DNA from: JBNLBS01 sp050303415
GTDB taxonomy: Bacteria > Pseudomonadota > Gammaproteobacteria > Methylococcales > Methylomonadaceae
Assembly: GCA_050303415.1 (NCBI GenBank)
Contig: JBNLBS010000028.1
Span: 1-25,644 of the forward strand
Reading direction: 5' to 3'
Length of the DNA: 25,644 nucleotides
Part shown: positions 15,014-24,086 of the stretch, one piece after another
Layout: each line of letters starts with the position of its first letter
Numbering within the stretch: the stretch's first letter is position 1
The notes under the pieces: model-generated
Seen by the model: only the letters and a program-made list of their open reading frames with translations
What the model was told of the DNA's origin: nothing
Database searches by the model: none
Translations under genes and position numbers: made by a program

Positions 15014-15402
15014 AGTTAGTTTCCATTATTCCCATAAATGTATTGATATTATCAAATTTGCTATAGAACACATCATTCGTCCTTGCGACAGTCTCTGATA
15101 AATTTTGTAGCAAATAAGCTGGGTTACACGGTGGAACTGCAAACCCAGCTAATCGGCTTTTATCGCCGGCTATCATTCTTTTGCTAAATCTGCCGAATAG
15201 GCCCAACCAATTTTTCTTTGAGAGGTTCTATTAATCGAACGAAAATGATGAGGGGTGCTGTTACTTTGCTATTTCTGATAGCAAAGTAACATTGATACGC
15301 TTTATAAAATATTTTTTTAATAAGCCAAACCTTATTTCCCGCATTTTGGTTCAGCTTATGGTGTAACCCACATTAAAATTTCCTATGGGAAACTAAAAAA
15401 CA
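15014..15402. other. Repeat-rich gap between the cupin gene and nrdJb
   Basis: No convincing gene. It holds an AGCTGGGTT...AACCCAGCT inverted repeat (15117-15150), a perfect 13-bp hairpin (15260-15290), and GGGTTACAC (15121-15129), which recurs inverted as GTGTAACCC (15361-15369). These look like debris of dispersed palindromic repeats. A 66-codon frame at 15006-15206 overlaps them and has no recognisable features. Confidence 0.55.
15260..15290. repeat. Perfect 13-bp hairpin GTTACTTTGCTAT
   Basis: GTTACTTTGCTAT, a TTCTG loop, then ATAGCAAAGTAAC. There is no T tract after it on either strand, so a terminator role for nrdJb (minus) or the cupin gene (plus) is possible only in a weak sense. Confidence 0.6.
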
Positions 15403-16101
15403 TTACCCACACTTGCTATCACCACAATTCAGACAAGTCATGCAACCATCCATTAATACCAGGGCTTTGGTCTGGCATTTGGTACAAAGGGTCGCTTTGG
15501 CCGGAAAGCTGCCGTCTTCTTCTAATGTGCTGGTATCACTGTGAATGGCTTCAAACTCTTTTTTTTTGGCGGCTAAAAATTGCTTTTGATGGTCGTCCAT
15601 TTCCTCATCTTTTAACATGCCGATTTGTTTCATATGGGTTTCGATCGCCAAACCAATTTCCGCTACCAATGACGGCATAAAGATACCGCCGCGTTTGAAA
15701 TAGCCGCCTTTAGGATCAAATACCGCTTTAAGTTCTTCAACCAGAAAGGTAATATCCCCGCCCTTACGGAATACGGCGGAAATAACACGGGTTAACGCCA
15801 ATACCCACTGAAAATGCTCCATGTTTTTGGAATTGATGAAGACTTCATAAGGACGACGTTCCTCATGCTCTGTGCCTTCATTCAAAATCATGTCATTAAT
15901 CGTGATATATAAGGCATGCTCCGATTGCGGGGTTTTAATTTTATAGGTCGAACCCAACAACATTTCCGGACGTGTAACATTTTCGTGCATGCTTTCCACA
16001 TCAAGCGCTTGCTGCTCGTTTCGTGCTGCCTCTGCTTCTTTTTTGCTTTCGTCGGTAATGACTTTATAACTTACTATTTTTTTATCTAATTTAATCGCCA
16101 T
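15403..16101 (-). CDS. nrdJb: NrdJb: C-terminal component of split class II ribonucleotide reductase
   Basis: 232 aa from ATG 16101 (MAIKLDKKIVSYKVI, the start seen in relatives). An in-frame GTG at 16110 has no Shine-Dalgarno. The body contains a TSCPD-type domain (YEVFINSKNMEHFQWVLALTRVISAVFRKGGD and GGIFMPSLVAEIG). The C-terminus is a cysteine-rich zinc ribbon, CTKCQ...CMTCLNCGDSKCG. In P. aeruginosa the class II reductase is split in the same way into NrdJa and NrdJb, with NrdJb needed for activity. The final cysteines are good candidates for passing electrons from thioredoxin to the active site of NrdJa. The gene follows nrdJa after a gap of about 40 nt. Confidence 0.92.
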   Translation of the reverse strand: MAIKLDKKIVSYKVITDESKKEAEAARNEQQALDVESMHENVTRPEMLLGSTYKIKTPQSEHALYITINDMILNEGTEHEERRPYEVFINSKNMEHFQWVLALTRVISAVFRKGGDITFLVEELKAVFDPKGGYFKRGGIFMPSLVAEIGLAIETHMKQIGMLKDEEMDDHQKQFLAAKKKEFEAIHSDTSTLEEDGSFPAKATLCTKCQTKALVLMDGCMTCLNCGDSKCG

Positions 16102-16143
16102 AGCTTTCACTTAATTAGTTATCAGGGTTTTATTACAGATTTT

Positions 16144-18294
16144 TTAAAATTTTCCGTAATACCCTTCCTTCAATGCATCAAAAAGGTTGGCAGCCGTATG
16201 CATTTCGCCGTCATATTCCACCTCTTCATTGCCTTTCAATTCAACCACTTCACCATCCTCCAGGGTAAACTGATACGTGGTATTTTCCAGGTCTGTTTCT
16301 TTCACCAGAACACCCTGGAATACTTCCGGGTTGAATCTGAAGGTGGTGCAGCCTTTTAAGCCTTTTTCGTAAGCATATTCATATATCGATTTGAAGTCTT
16401 CGTACGGATAATCGGTCGGCACATTAGCGGTTTTGGAAATAGACGAATCGATCCATTTTTGTGCTGCGGCCTGAACGTCAACATGCTGTTTGGGGCTGAT
16501 ATCATCAGCAGAGATAAAATAATCCGGCAATTGTTGTTCAGGGTTTTCACTAAACGGCATTGCTTCAGGATTTACCAATTCACGGTATGCCAATAACTCA
16601 AAAGAGTAAACATCAACTTTTTCCTTGGTTTTTTTGCCTTCTTTAATCACATTACGTGAGTAATGGTGGGCAAAACTTGGCTCGATACCGTTACTGGCAT
16701 TATTAGCCAAAGACAATGAAATCGTGCCGGTCGGCGCAATGGAACTGTGATGACTAAAGCGCGAACCGTTTTCAATCAGCTCGGCCACCAATTCCGGCTC
16801 TGCCTGTGCCAGCTGCTGCATATAGCGGCTGTACTTGGCATGTAAAACCTTGCCAGCAATATTGTCACCCACTTTATAACCATCGGTGACCATTTCAGGG
16901 CGTTTATGCAGCATCGCACCGGTTACTGTATACATTTTTTCCATTATCGGTGCCGCGCCTTTTTCCTTGGCTAATTCCAGGCCTTCTTTCCAGCCTTCAA
17001 CAGCTAAGGTTTTGGTCACCTGCTCGGTAAAACCCAGGGATGCTTCGTCACCATACTTCATACCCAGCATGGTTAAAGTCGAACCCAGACCTAAATACCC
17101 CATACCGTGACGGCGCTTACTGGTAATTTCTTCACGCTGCTGCGGTAATGGTAAACCATTAATTTCCACCACGTTATCCAACATACGGGTAAAAATTCTG
17201 ACGGTTTTTTTGTAGTTTTCCCAGTTAAAGCTGGCATCTTTGGTAAACGGTTTTTGAACAAAACGGGTCAAATTAATCGACCCCAGTAAACAACTGCCAT
17301 ACGGGGGTAATGGTTGTTCGCCACATGGATTGGTTGCCCTGATGTTTTCACAAAACCAGTTATTGTTCATTTCATTGACTTTATCAATCAGAATAAAACC
17401 CGGTTCAGCATAATCATAAGTGGAAGCCATAATGATGTCCCACAATCGACGAGCAGGCATGGTTTTACTGATTTTACAGGCAACCAGACCATCCTCATTG
17501 ACTACATAACCCTCTTTGGTGGGCAAATCACGCCAAACAATCTGTGTTGAATCGGTTAAATCCAGACTATCTCGCGCCAGCTCTTTTTCTTTTACCGGAA
17601 AAGATAATGCCCAGTCTTTGTCTTGCTGGACCGCCTCAACAAATTCGGTGGTAATCAGTAAGGACAGGTTAAATTGACGCAGACGACCATCCTCACGCTT
17701 GGCACGTATAAACTCAACCACATCAGGGTGGCCGACATCAAAAGTAGCCATTTGTGCCCCGCGTCTGCCGCCGGCGGAAGATACGGTAAAACACATTTTG
17801 TCGTAGATATCCATAAACGACAACGGACCGGAAGTGTAGGCCCCGGCTCCGGACACATAAGCATCTTTAGGACGTAAGGTCGAAAACTCATAACCAATAC
17901 CGCAACCGGCTTTTAAGGTTAAACCCGCCTCATGCACCTTACCTAAAATATCATCCATTGAATCCTGAATGGTGCCGGATACTGTACAGTTAATAGTTGA
18001 TGTCGCCGGTTTATGCTCTCTGGCACCGGCATTGGAAATAATACGGCCGGCTGGAATAACACCCTGGCGTAATGCCCATAAAAATTCCTTATACCATTTC
18101 TCTTGCTTGGCTTTACCTTTTTCAACTTCAGCCAGGGATTTAGCCACCCGTTTATAGGTGTCATCAATATCGGCATCGACCGCTTCACCCGTTTTCGTCT
18201 TTAATCTATATTTGGTATCCCAAATATCTATTGAAGCTTGTTGAAATGGAATTTCGGTCAAGTTATTAGAGACGACATGAAGCTGTGCAGTCAT
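16144..18294 (-). CDS. nrdJa: NrdJa: catalytic component of adenosylcobalamin-dependent ribonucleotide reductase
   Basis: 716 aa. It reduces ribonucleotides to deoxyribonucleotides using a thiyl radical made from adenosylcobalamin, independent of oxygen. Active-site residues are visible: Cys103 (NCTVSG) and Cys335 (YGSCLLGSINL) as the redox pair, and radical Cys324 with Asn322 and Glu326 in NPCGEQ. The 11-residue spacing between Cys324 and Cys335 matches characterised class II enzymes. The phosphate-binding segment PTGTISL is also present. The protein ends soon after the barrel; the C-terminal redox tail is supplied by nrdJb downstream. The upstream region has NrdR-like boxes over a promoter. 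No other ribonucleotide reductase gene is in this window. Confidence 0.94.
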   Translation of the reverse strand: MTAQLHVVSNNLTEIPFQQASIDIWDTKYRLKTKTGEAVDADIDDTYKRVAKSLAEVEKGKAKQEKWYKEFLWALRQGVIPAGRIISNAGAREHKPATSTINCTVSGTIQDSMDDILGKVHEAGLTLKAGCGIGYEFSTLRPKDAYVSGAGAYTSGPLSFMDIYDKMCFTVSSAGGRRGAQMATFDVGHPDVVEFIRAKREDGRLRQFNLSLLITTEFVEAVQQDKDWALSFPVKEKELARDSLDLTDSTQIVWRDLPTKEGYVVNEDGLVACKISKTMPARRLWDIIMASTYDYAEPGFILIDKVNEMNNNWFCENIRATNPCGEQPLPPYGSCLLGSINLTRFVQKPFTKDASFNWENYKKTVRIFTRMLDNVVEINGLPLPQQREEITSKRRHGMGYLGLGSTLTMLGMKYGDEASLGFTEQVTKTLAVEGWKEGLELAKEKGAAPIMEKMYTVTGAMLHKRPEMVTDGYKVGDNIAGKVLHAKYSRYMQQLAQAEPELVAELIENGSRFSHHSSIAPTGTISLSLANNASNGIEPSFAHHYSRNVIKEGKKTKEKVDVYSFELLAYRELVNPEAMPFSENPEQQLPDYFISADDISPKQHVDVQAAAQKWIDSSISKTANVPTDYPYEDFKSIYEYAYEKGLKGCTTFRFNPEVFQGVLVKETDLENTTYQFTLEDGEVVELKGNEEVEYDGEMHTAANLFDALKEGYYGKF

Positions 18295-18380
18295 AAAGAG
18301 AATGTCCTTTTAAAAAATAAAAACAATCAGCCACAAGCACGTGTTATGAGTGCCTATTAAAAAATACAAATACCGCTGAA

Positions 18381-18428
18381 TTGGCACATATAGTATCCAA
18401 TTTATCATTCAAATACAATATATAGTGT
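18381..18428 (-). promoter_or_regulatory. nrdJ promoter overlapped by two NrdR-like boxes
   Basis: ATACAATATATAGTGT (18413-18428) matches the 16-bp NrdR box consensus ACACwATATATwGTGT at 15 of 16 positions as I recall it. A weaker copy lies at 18381-18396, 32 bp away, about three helical turns, the spacing usual for NrdR box pairs. On the minus strand TTGTAT (18413-18418) and TACTAT (18390-18395) form a promoter with a 17-bp spacer, so each box covers one promoter hexamer. Repression by NrdR with dATP/ATP is the expected consequence. The nrdR gene is not in the window. Confidence 0.7.
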
Positions 18429-18572
18429 TAAATTCTTAGACAGACTTAACTGTTTAGATTTTAAAATATTACTTAAGTCTATTGATTTAACACAAAAAAC
18501 TTAATAATCCTGCTGCTAGGGCTCAGGCAATTTATAATGGTCGTCACTTAAACCAGATACACAAGAGGCACA

Positions 18573-19499
18573 ATGAATATTCAGTGGTACCCCGGCCATA
18601 TGCACAAAGCCAGTAAGGAGCTTATAAAATTACTGCCACAGGTTGAACTGGTAATCGAAGTTCTGGATGCCCGACTGCCATTTAGTAGTGAAAACCCGAT
18701 GCTGGGCTCCATACGCGGTGACAAACCCTGCATTAAAGTACTGAATAAAACCGACCTTGCTGACCCTGTTAAGACCCGGCAATGGCAGGATTTTTTCGAA
18801 CAGGAAAAGAATGTTAAAACACTGGCCGTATCCAGTCTTACACCCGATAAAACTCGACAAATATCTGAACTTTGTCGAAAAATGATGCCGGAAAAAAGCC
18901 AAAACAACCAATTAATCAAAGCGTTAATCATGGGCATTCCTAATGTAGGCAAATCAACCATCATCAATGTATTAGCCGGTAAAACCATTGCCAAGACCGG
19001 TAACGAACCGGCAGTAACAAAAAATCAGCAACGTATTAACATAGGCAATAATACCGTGTTATTTGATACTCCCGGTATGCTCTGGCCGAATCTGGAGAAC
19101 AGAAACAGCGGCTATCGCCTGGCAACCACCGGCGCCATTAAAGACACCGCCATTAGCCATGATGATATTGCATACTTTGCCGCAGATTTTCTACGTACGA
19201 CGTATCCTAACTTATTAATGCAGCGTTACCAATTAGAACAATTACCTAGCACTGAAATTGAAGTTTTGGAAAGCATCGGTAAAAAACGCGGTTGTCTGCG
19301 TAGCGGCGGCAAGGTTGATCTGGATAAAGCCGCCAAAGCATTATTAGCCGATTTACGCTCGGGCAGCCTGGGACAAATCACGCTGGAAACACCGGAAATG
19401 ATGCAGCAAGAACTGGCTGAACTGGAAATTATCCGCGCCGAAAAAGCAGCTAAAAAAGAAGCACGGTTAAAAAGAAGAAAAAACTCTAAATCACGCTAG
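18573..19499 (+). CDS. ylqF: Ribosome biogenesis GTPase YlqF/RbgA
   Basis: 308 aa circularly permuted GTPase that acts in late assembly of the large ribosomal subunit. It starts with the family sequence IQWYPGHMHKA. Motifs appear in permuted order: NKTD at 58-61 (G4), GIPNVGKST at 121-129 (G1), and DTPG at 165-168 (G3). The C-terminal tail is very basic (KKEARLKRRKNSKSR) and fits rRNA binding. Shine-Dalgarno AGAGG lies 8 nt before the ATG. It is divergent from nrdJa, with a 278-nt shared upstream region. Confidence 0.94.
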   Translation: MNIQWYPGHMHKASKELIKLLPQVELVIEVLDARLPFSSENPMLGSIRGDKPCIKVLNKTDLADPVKTRQWQDFFEQEKNVKTLAVSSLTPDKTRQISELCRKMMPEKSQNNQLIKALIMGIPNVGKSTIINVLAGKTIAKTGNEPAVTKNQQRINIGNNTVLFDTPGMLWPNLENRNSGYRLATTGAIKDTAISHDDIAYFAADFLRTTYPNLLMQRYQLEQLPSTEIEVLESIGKKRGCLRSGGKVDLDKAAKALLADLRSGSLGQITLETPEMMQQELAELEIIRAEKAAKKEARLKRRKNSKSR

Positions 19500-19688
19500 T
19501 TGCCAACAAAGACAAACGGCCGATTGCCGCTACAACTCCAATCAACAACTTTGCGTTATACAGAATTAAGTGTATTGGCTAAAAATTACATAATCATACA
19601 ATTTTCTGAGTGACTATTTGCAGCCAAAGTGCACAAGGTGATAAGTTTTTGAGTATATTTGCTTAATATTCAAAAAAAACAGAAATAT

Positions 19689-20069
19689 ATGAATGGCGCA
19701 AATATGAAATTTGAAGAGAAACGAACATCTCGTGCCGCCTTGACGAGCTTTTTCATGACCTTATTAACAGTACTCGGTTTAATAGGTATCTTTGTCTTCA
19801 TATTGACTGTCGAAACAATCGGTGTTTCTTCGAGCATCGCATCAGCCTTGGTGCCTTTTGTTGTTTTCACTCTTATATTGGCTCCGCTGGTTGGTTTAAT
19901 TACCGCTGCCTTTGCTTTGATTGTTATCAGACGACACCAAAATGAGCTGAAAGGGAAAGGCTTTGCTACAGCAAGCCTGGGCATTTTAGGGCTATATATA
20001 TTAGTTCTCCTTATTGGTTTTCTTTGGCCTTTTTTATTTAAAATATTTAAATTTGGCCTATGGTTATAA
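19689..20069 (+). CDS. Small DUF4190-like membrane protein
   Basis: About 126 aa with three hydrophobic segments (roughly residues 18-40, 48-75 and 95-118 from this start). A cytoplasmic loop reads RRHQNELKGKGFATASLGILGLY, and the K-G-K-G-x-A pattern before the last helix resembles DUF4190 proteins. The function is unknown. The start is uncertain. ATG 19689 and ATG 19704 (MKFEEKR) both lack a Shine-Dalgarno, and a TTG further up (19659) is less likely. It is a stand-alone gene between ylqF and efpL. Confidence 0.65.
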   Translation: MNGANMKFEEKRTSRAALTSFFMTLLTVLGLIGIFVFILTVETIGVSSSIASALVPFVVFTLILAPLVGLITAAFALIVIRRHQNELKGKGFATASLGILGLYILVLLIGFLWPFLFKIFKFGLWL

Positions 20070-20109
20070 CTGAAAAGGAAAATTCAACCAGGGTGTCAAG
20101 TCAGAATAG

Positions 20110-20137
20110 AGTGACATCCATGCCCCCGTATGTCACT
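20110..20137. repeat. Inverted repeat AGTGACAT/ATGTCACT
   Basis: An 8-bp perfect stem around a 12-nt C-rich loop, in the gap between the convergent DUF4190-like gene and efpL. No T tract follows it. Confidence 0.45.
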
Positions 20138-20217
20138 GCGTTGCATATGGGCTACGCGTTGGTGTATCTATAAAATACAGGCAGAATAAACCAATTGGCT
20201 TTGCAGCCATACAAATA

Positions 20218-20244
20218 GCCGGAAAAGCTATGTGCTTATCCGGC
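20218..20244 (-). terminator. Possible terminator of efpL
   Basis: On the minus strand GCCGGATAAGC and GCTTTTCCGGC pair with one T-T mismatch around a 5-nt loop, 9 nt after the efpL stop codon. The following TATTTG is only a weak U tract. Confidence 0.5.
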
Positions 20245-20253
20245 CTGTGCAGA

Positions 20254-20820
20254 CTAAGCGCGCGACATAAATTTACCGGTACCGGTATTAATCTTAATCA
20301 CTTCGCCGGTTTCTATATATTCAGGTACCTGGACTTCCAGCCCTGTAGTTAATCTGGCTGGCTTGGTTCTATTTGTGGCGCTGGCGCCTTTCATTGCCGG
20401 TGGGGTTTCGACAATTTCCAGGGTAATTGACGTCGGTAATTCTATACCTAACGGCGCATCGTCCATTAATAACATCAAAATGCCCTCCAGACCTTCGGTT
20501 AAATACTCAATCTGGCCTTCCAAATCTTCGGCATTAAGCGTGTACTGCTCATAGGTCTCCATCTCCATAAAATTATAATTATCGCCATCCTGGTACGAAT
20601 ATTGAACATTAACCCGCTGACAATCCGCCTCTTTTAAAAAGTCATCACTTTTGAAGGTTTCATCCAGTTTTTGTTTGGTTTTAAGATGCGCTAACCGGAC
20701 TTTATATAAAGTCGTTGCCCCTCTTGAGGTTGGGTTTCTGACTTCAATTTTTTTCACTGCATAAGGTTCGCCGTTAATCTCAATGGCTAACCCACACTTT
20801 AACTCACTCGCTTTTGGCAA
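20254..20820 (-). CDS. efpL: Elongation factor P-like protein EfpL (YeiP)
   Basis: 188 aa. This is the EF-P paralogue that helps ribosomes past proline-rich and other difficult stretches. It has three OB/KOW-type domains and follows E. coli YeiP throughout: opening PKASELKCGLAIEINGE, the tip loop NPTSRGATTLYK, and the C-terminal ETPPAMKGASATNRTKPARL. The tip residue is Arg33, not the lysine that EpmA or related enzymes modify in EF-P. The start is TTG at 20820. AGAGGA lies 6 nt before it, and the family begins exactly here. An ATG 60 nt upstream would add 20 residues with no family counterpart. Confidence 0.9.
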   Translation of the reverse strand: MPKASELKCGLAIEINGEPYAVKKIEVRNPTSRGATTLYKVRLAHLKTKQKLDETFKSDDFLKEADCQRVNVQYSYQDGDNYNFMEMETYEQYTLNAEDLEGQIEYLTEGLEGILMLLMDDAPLGIELPTSITLEIVETPPAMKGASATNRTKPARLTTGLEVQVPEYIETGEVIKINTGTGKFMSRA

Positions 20821-20963
20821 AGTCTTGTCCTCTAATTTACATAATATTAAATTTATGCCGATATTATAGGATAACGGCATTATGGATGCAGTAAGTTTGA
20901 TTGCTTCAAATCCTATACTAATTCCCCAAAAAATAATTTTCCTGGTGTAAACTTAACCTCATC

Positions 20964-22403
20964 ATGAAGAATCGACCTATAAACACAATACATCAGAGCG
21001 GCGAGTTACCGCCCTTACCGTTTCAAAACCGGTCCTTTTTAAGCTTTCTTGCAACACAAGCTTTAGGAGCCTTTAATGATAATGTCTTCAAGCAATTGGT
21101 ATTGCTTCTTGGTGTCGGTTACTTAGTGTCCGGTGTGGAGTATCAAGCTATCGTACAGTTTTTGTTTGCCTTGCCGTTTTTACTTTTTTCAGGACTGGCG
21201 GGCGACATTTCCGACCGCTTTAGCAAAGGTTGGCTAATGGTCATTTGCAAAATCGCTGAGATTGTTATCGCCCTGCTTGGCGTGGGTGCATTTTTAATGA
21301 TTTCAACCAACGGCAATGTCGACAGTAAAGAAGCGCCTTTATATTTGTACCTGTTAGCCGGTGTGGTATTTTTGCTGGGCTCACAGAGCGCATTTTTCGG
21401 GCCACCGAAATATGGCGGTTTACCGGAACTGGTTCGTGAAGACGACCTGGCTCCGGCTACCGGATTAACACAAATGACCACATTTTTGGCTATTATTTTT
21501 GGCGTCGCTTTGGCCGGGCTATTGGCTGATCTTCTGGTAGGCCGCATGTACTTGGCGGGTATTGTCACCGTTACCATTGCGGTAATCGGCACCCTAACCT
21601 CGTTTGGCATTACCCGGCACCCGGCATCCGACCCGCAACGCAGAATGTCGCTCAAATCCTTTGCCAGCGTGTTTACCACGTTAAAAGAAATCTATCAACA
21701 GGACCCGTTAATGGTGAGGATAATTGCCATTTATTCCTGGTTCTGGTTTGTTGGTGGTGTCGCTTTGACCGCCACCAATGCCTTTGGTCGTTTCCAGTTG
21801 GGCCTGAACAACTTTGAAACCAGCCTAATGGTGGCGACCACATCATTAGGCATAGCCGTTGGTAGTCTTATGGTGGGTAAACTTTCTTCTGGCAAAGTAC
21901 GTGTCGGTCTGGTTGTACCGGCAAATTTGGCATTAATCGCCTGTCTTATAGGCTTGTCACTGATACCGGTACACAGTCCGACAAGTACGGAAATTGAATT
22001 ATTTAACCAACTGAAAAACTCGCCTGAACTACTCGAAAGTACTCGTGTATTCCCACTTGCCGAACAGTCGATACGAGTCATAGCATTTAGTCTGTTTTTC
22101 CTGCTTGGCTGTGCCTCCGGTTTTTATTCCGTTCCCCTGCTCACATTTATTCAGGCACGCCCCCCATTAAGCGAAAAAGGTCGCATATTTGCCGCCGTCA
22201 ACTGGTTTAACTGGATTTTAATATTGGCGGCTGCCATTGCCTATGGTGCAGGAATGGCCCTTCTTGCCAATCAGGCCAACTTGTTATTGGCCGGATTAGC
22301 CCTTACCAGCATACTGGTCGGCAGCCTATTCTTACCCGGTATTTTTCGTCTGATTGAACAGGAAAAACCGGATTTTGTTTTCATCAAAACAAAGAAACAA
22401 TAA
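20964..22403 (+). CDS. MFS transporter, LplT-like
   Basis: 479 aa with about 12 hydrophobic helices. The opening FLATQALGAFNDNVFKQLVLLL and the helix 2-3 loop GDISDRFSKGWLMVICK fit the major facilitator subgroup that contains the lysophospholipid flippase LplT and the transporter half of fused Aas-type proteins. FFGPPKYGGLPELV is another subgroup hallmark. A likely role is moving lysophospholipids across the inner membrane for re-acylation. No acyltransferase is fused or adjacent, so the substrate is inferred only. No good Shine-Dalgarno precedes the ATG. Confidence 0.85.
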   Translation: MKNRPINTIHQSGELPPLPFQNRSFLSFLATQALGAFNDNVFKQLVLLLGVGYLVSGVEYQAIVQFLFALPFLLFSGLAGDISDRFSKGWLMVICKIAEIVIALLGVGAFLMISTNGNVDSKEAPLYLYLLAGVVFLLGSQSAFFGPPKYGGLPELVREDDLAPATGLTQMTTFLAIIFGVALAGLLADLLVGRMYLAGIVTVTIAVIGTLTSFGITRHPASDPQRRMSLKSFASVFTTLKEIYQQDPLMVRIIAIYSWFWFVGGVALTATNAFGRFQLGLNNFETSLMVATTSLGIAVGSLMVGKLSSGKVRVGLVVPANLALIACLIGLSLIPVHSPTSTEIELFNQLKNSPELLESTRVFPLAEQSIRVIAFSLFFLLGCASGFYSVPLLTFIQARPPLSEKGRIFAAVNWFNWILILAAAIAYGAGMALLANQANLLLAGLALTSILVGSLFLPGIFRLIEQEKPDFVFIKTKKQ

Positions 22404-22799
22404 TTTAAAGCGAATTTATCTTATTAAGACTTAACCGCTTAATAGTTTGCAATCATGGCGTATTATGCGAGCGCAAATACGCAATACCGACACCCCTCAG
22501 ATATGGTCATAAAGAGAATCCGCTCGTAAGCAACATGAACTATAACTATACATCCCGCCAAAATTATCAATAACACATTGATAAATAGTATAAATAATTT
22601 AAAAATAGAATCATTAAACATTAATGATTTATTCTATGAAAAATAATTATACAAATCATCTGGCTAAACTGTGTCGATAGCGGTACAGTTCGGATTTTAA
22701 GACCTTTTTTCAGATTTACCTTCAGGCACGCCCGTTATTTCGATATATAAAGGGAAATGCCAATAACATATCAACCATTGGGTTTATTAAGGATTTTTA
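22404..22799. other. Long leader region upstream of gltA
   Basis: 396 bases without a gene. It contains an AATCATTAA/TTAATGATT hairpin (22609-22629) in very AT-rich DNA. It also has AACTGT...ACAGTT arms (22669-22692) and the gltA Shine-Dalgarno AAGGA (from 22789). I could not pick out a convincing promoter. Confidence 0.5.
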
Positions 22800-24086
22800 A
22801 TGTCTACAACCGCTAAACTGATTTACGATAACAATCAGATCGAATTACCGATTATTACCGGTATTGAGGGTGAACGCGCAATTGATATTCAGCAGCTACG
22901 TAATCAGACCGGCTTAATTACCTTAGATCCCGGTTTTGCCAATACAGGCAGTTGTCAAAGTTCAATTACCTTTATTGACGGCGATAAAGGCATTTTACGT
23001 TACCGGGGGATTCCAATTGAATATTTTGAAAACAATCCTAATTTTGCAGAAGTAGCCTGGTTATTGATTTTTGGAAAATTGCCTAACGCCGAGCAGTATG
23101 AGGGTTTTAGTGATCTGTTGACCGAACATGCGATGATCAAAGAGTCAATGAAACACCATTTTGCAGGGTTTCCTACCGAAGCTCCACCGATGGCTGTTCT
23201 TTCCGCAATGATTAATGCATTGTCATGCTTTTATCCCGAACTCCATCAATTAGATGACGATACCCAATTTCAAAATGCAGCAGCCCGTCTGATCAGTAAA
23301 ATTCGTACCATTGCCGCATTTGCCTATCGCAGTTCGCAAAATTTACCGTATATATATCCGGACCCGAATCTGCGTTATGTGGTTAATTTCCTACACATGA
23401 TGTTTTCCGACCCTTATCGGCAATTTGTTTGTGATGATGTGGTTCGGGATGCCTTAAATCTGATATTAATCTTACATGCCGATCATGAGCAAAACTGCAG
23501 TACATCGACTGTTAGAATGGTCGGTTCCAGCGGTGCCAATGTATTTACATCCTGTGCTGCAGGGGTTTGCGCCCTGTGGGGACCATTACACGGAGGGGCA
23601 AATGTCGAAGTTATTGAAATGCTGGAAAATATTCACAAAGGCAATATTACGCCGGAAGAATATGTACGCCTTGCCAAAGTAAAAGACAGTAAAGTTCGCT
23701 TAATGGGTTTTGGACATCGTGTTTATAAAAACTTTGACCCAAGAGCCAAAATGCTGAAAAAAATGTGCGACCAGTTACTTCCACAACTGATCGGTAAGCG
23801 CGATCCGTTATTGGATATAGCCTTAAAACTGGAAGAAATTGCGCTTAATGACAGTTACTTTATTGACCGAAAACTTTACCCGAATGTAGATTTCTACAGC
23901 GGCTTGATTTTAAGGGCCATAGGTATTCCAACCAATATGTTCACCGTAATATTTGCGATGGGCAGATTACCGGGCTGGATTGCACATTGGTGGGAACTAC
24001 ATAATCAGCCGGATAAAAAAATTGCCCGTCCTCGTCAGATTTATACCGGCAATACCGAAAACTGTTACACCCAATTAAAGAAATAA
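22800..24086 (+). CDS. gltA: Citrate synthase
   Basis: 428 aa, the large hexameric type II form of Gram-negative bacteria. It condenses oxaloacetate with acetyl-CoA in the first step of the TCA cycle. The catalytic residues are present: the histidine in GPLHGGANVEV, His306 in GFGHRVYK, and Asp364 in PNVDFYSG. HADHEQNCSTSTVRMVGSS is the family signature region. AAGGA lies 6 nt before the ATG. It is monocistronic, with a long untranslated-looking upstream region. Confidence 0.97.
   Translation: MSTTAKLIYDNNQIELPIITGIEGERAIDIQQLRNQTGLITLDPGFANTGSCQSSITFIDGDKGILRYRGIPIEYFENNPNFAEVAWLLIFGKLPNAEQYEGFSDLLTEHAMIKESMKHHFAGFPTEAPPMAVLSAMINALSCFYPELHQLDDDTQFQNAAARLISKIRTIAAFAYRSSQNLPYIYPDPNLRYVVNFLHMMFSDPYRQFVCDDVVRDALNLILILHADHEQNCSTSTVRMVGSSGANVFTSCAAGVCALWGPLHGGANVEVIEMLENIHKGNITPEEYVRLAKVKDSKVRLMGFGHRVYKNFDPRAKMLKKMCDQLLPQLIGKRDPLLDIALKLEEIALNDSYFIDRKLYPNVDFYSGLILRAIGIPTNMFTVIFAMGRLPGWIAHWWELHNQPDKKIARPRQIYTGNTENCYTQLKK

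Noticed and set aside
15006..15206. 66-codon minus-strand frame in the gap before nrdJb
   Set aside because: It is built across an inverted repeat and resembles no protein I know.
18295..18572. Cobalamin riboswitch before nrdJa
   Set aside because: The gap is AT-rich and lacks a B12-box-like GCCACTG element; the visible control elements are NrdR-like boxes instead.
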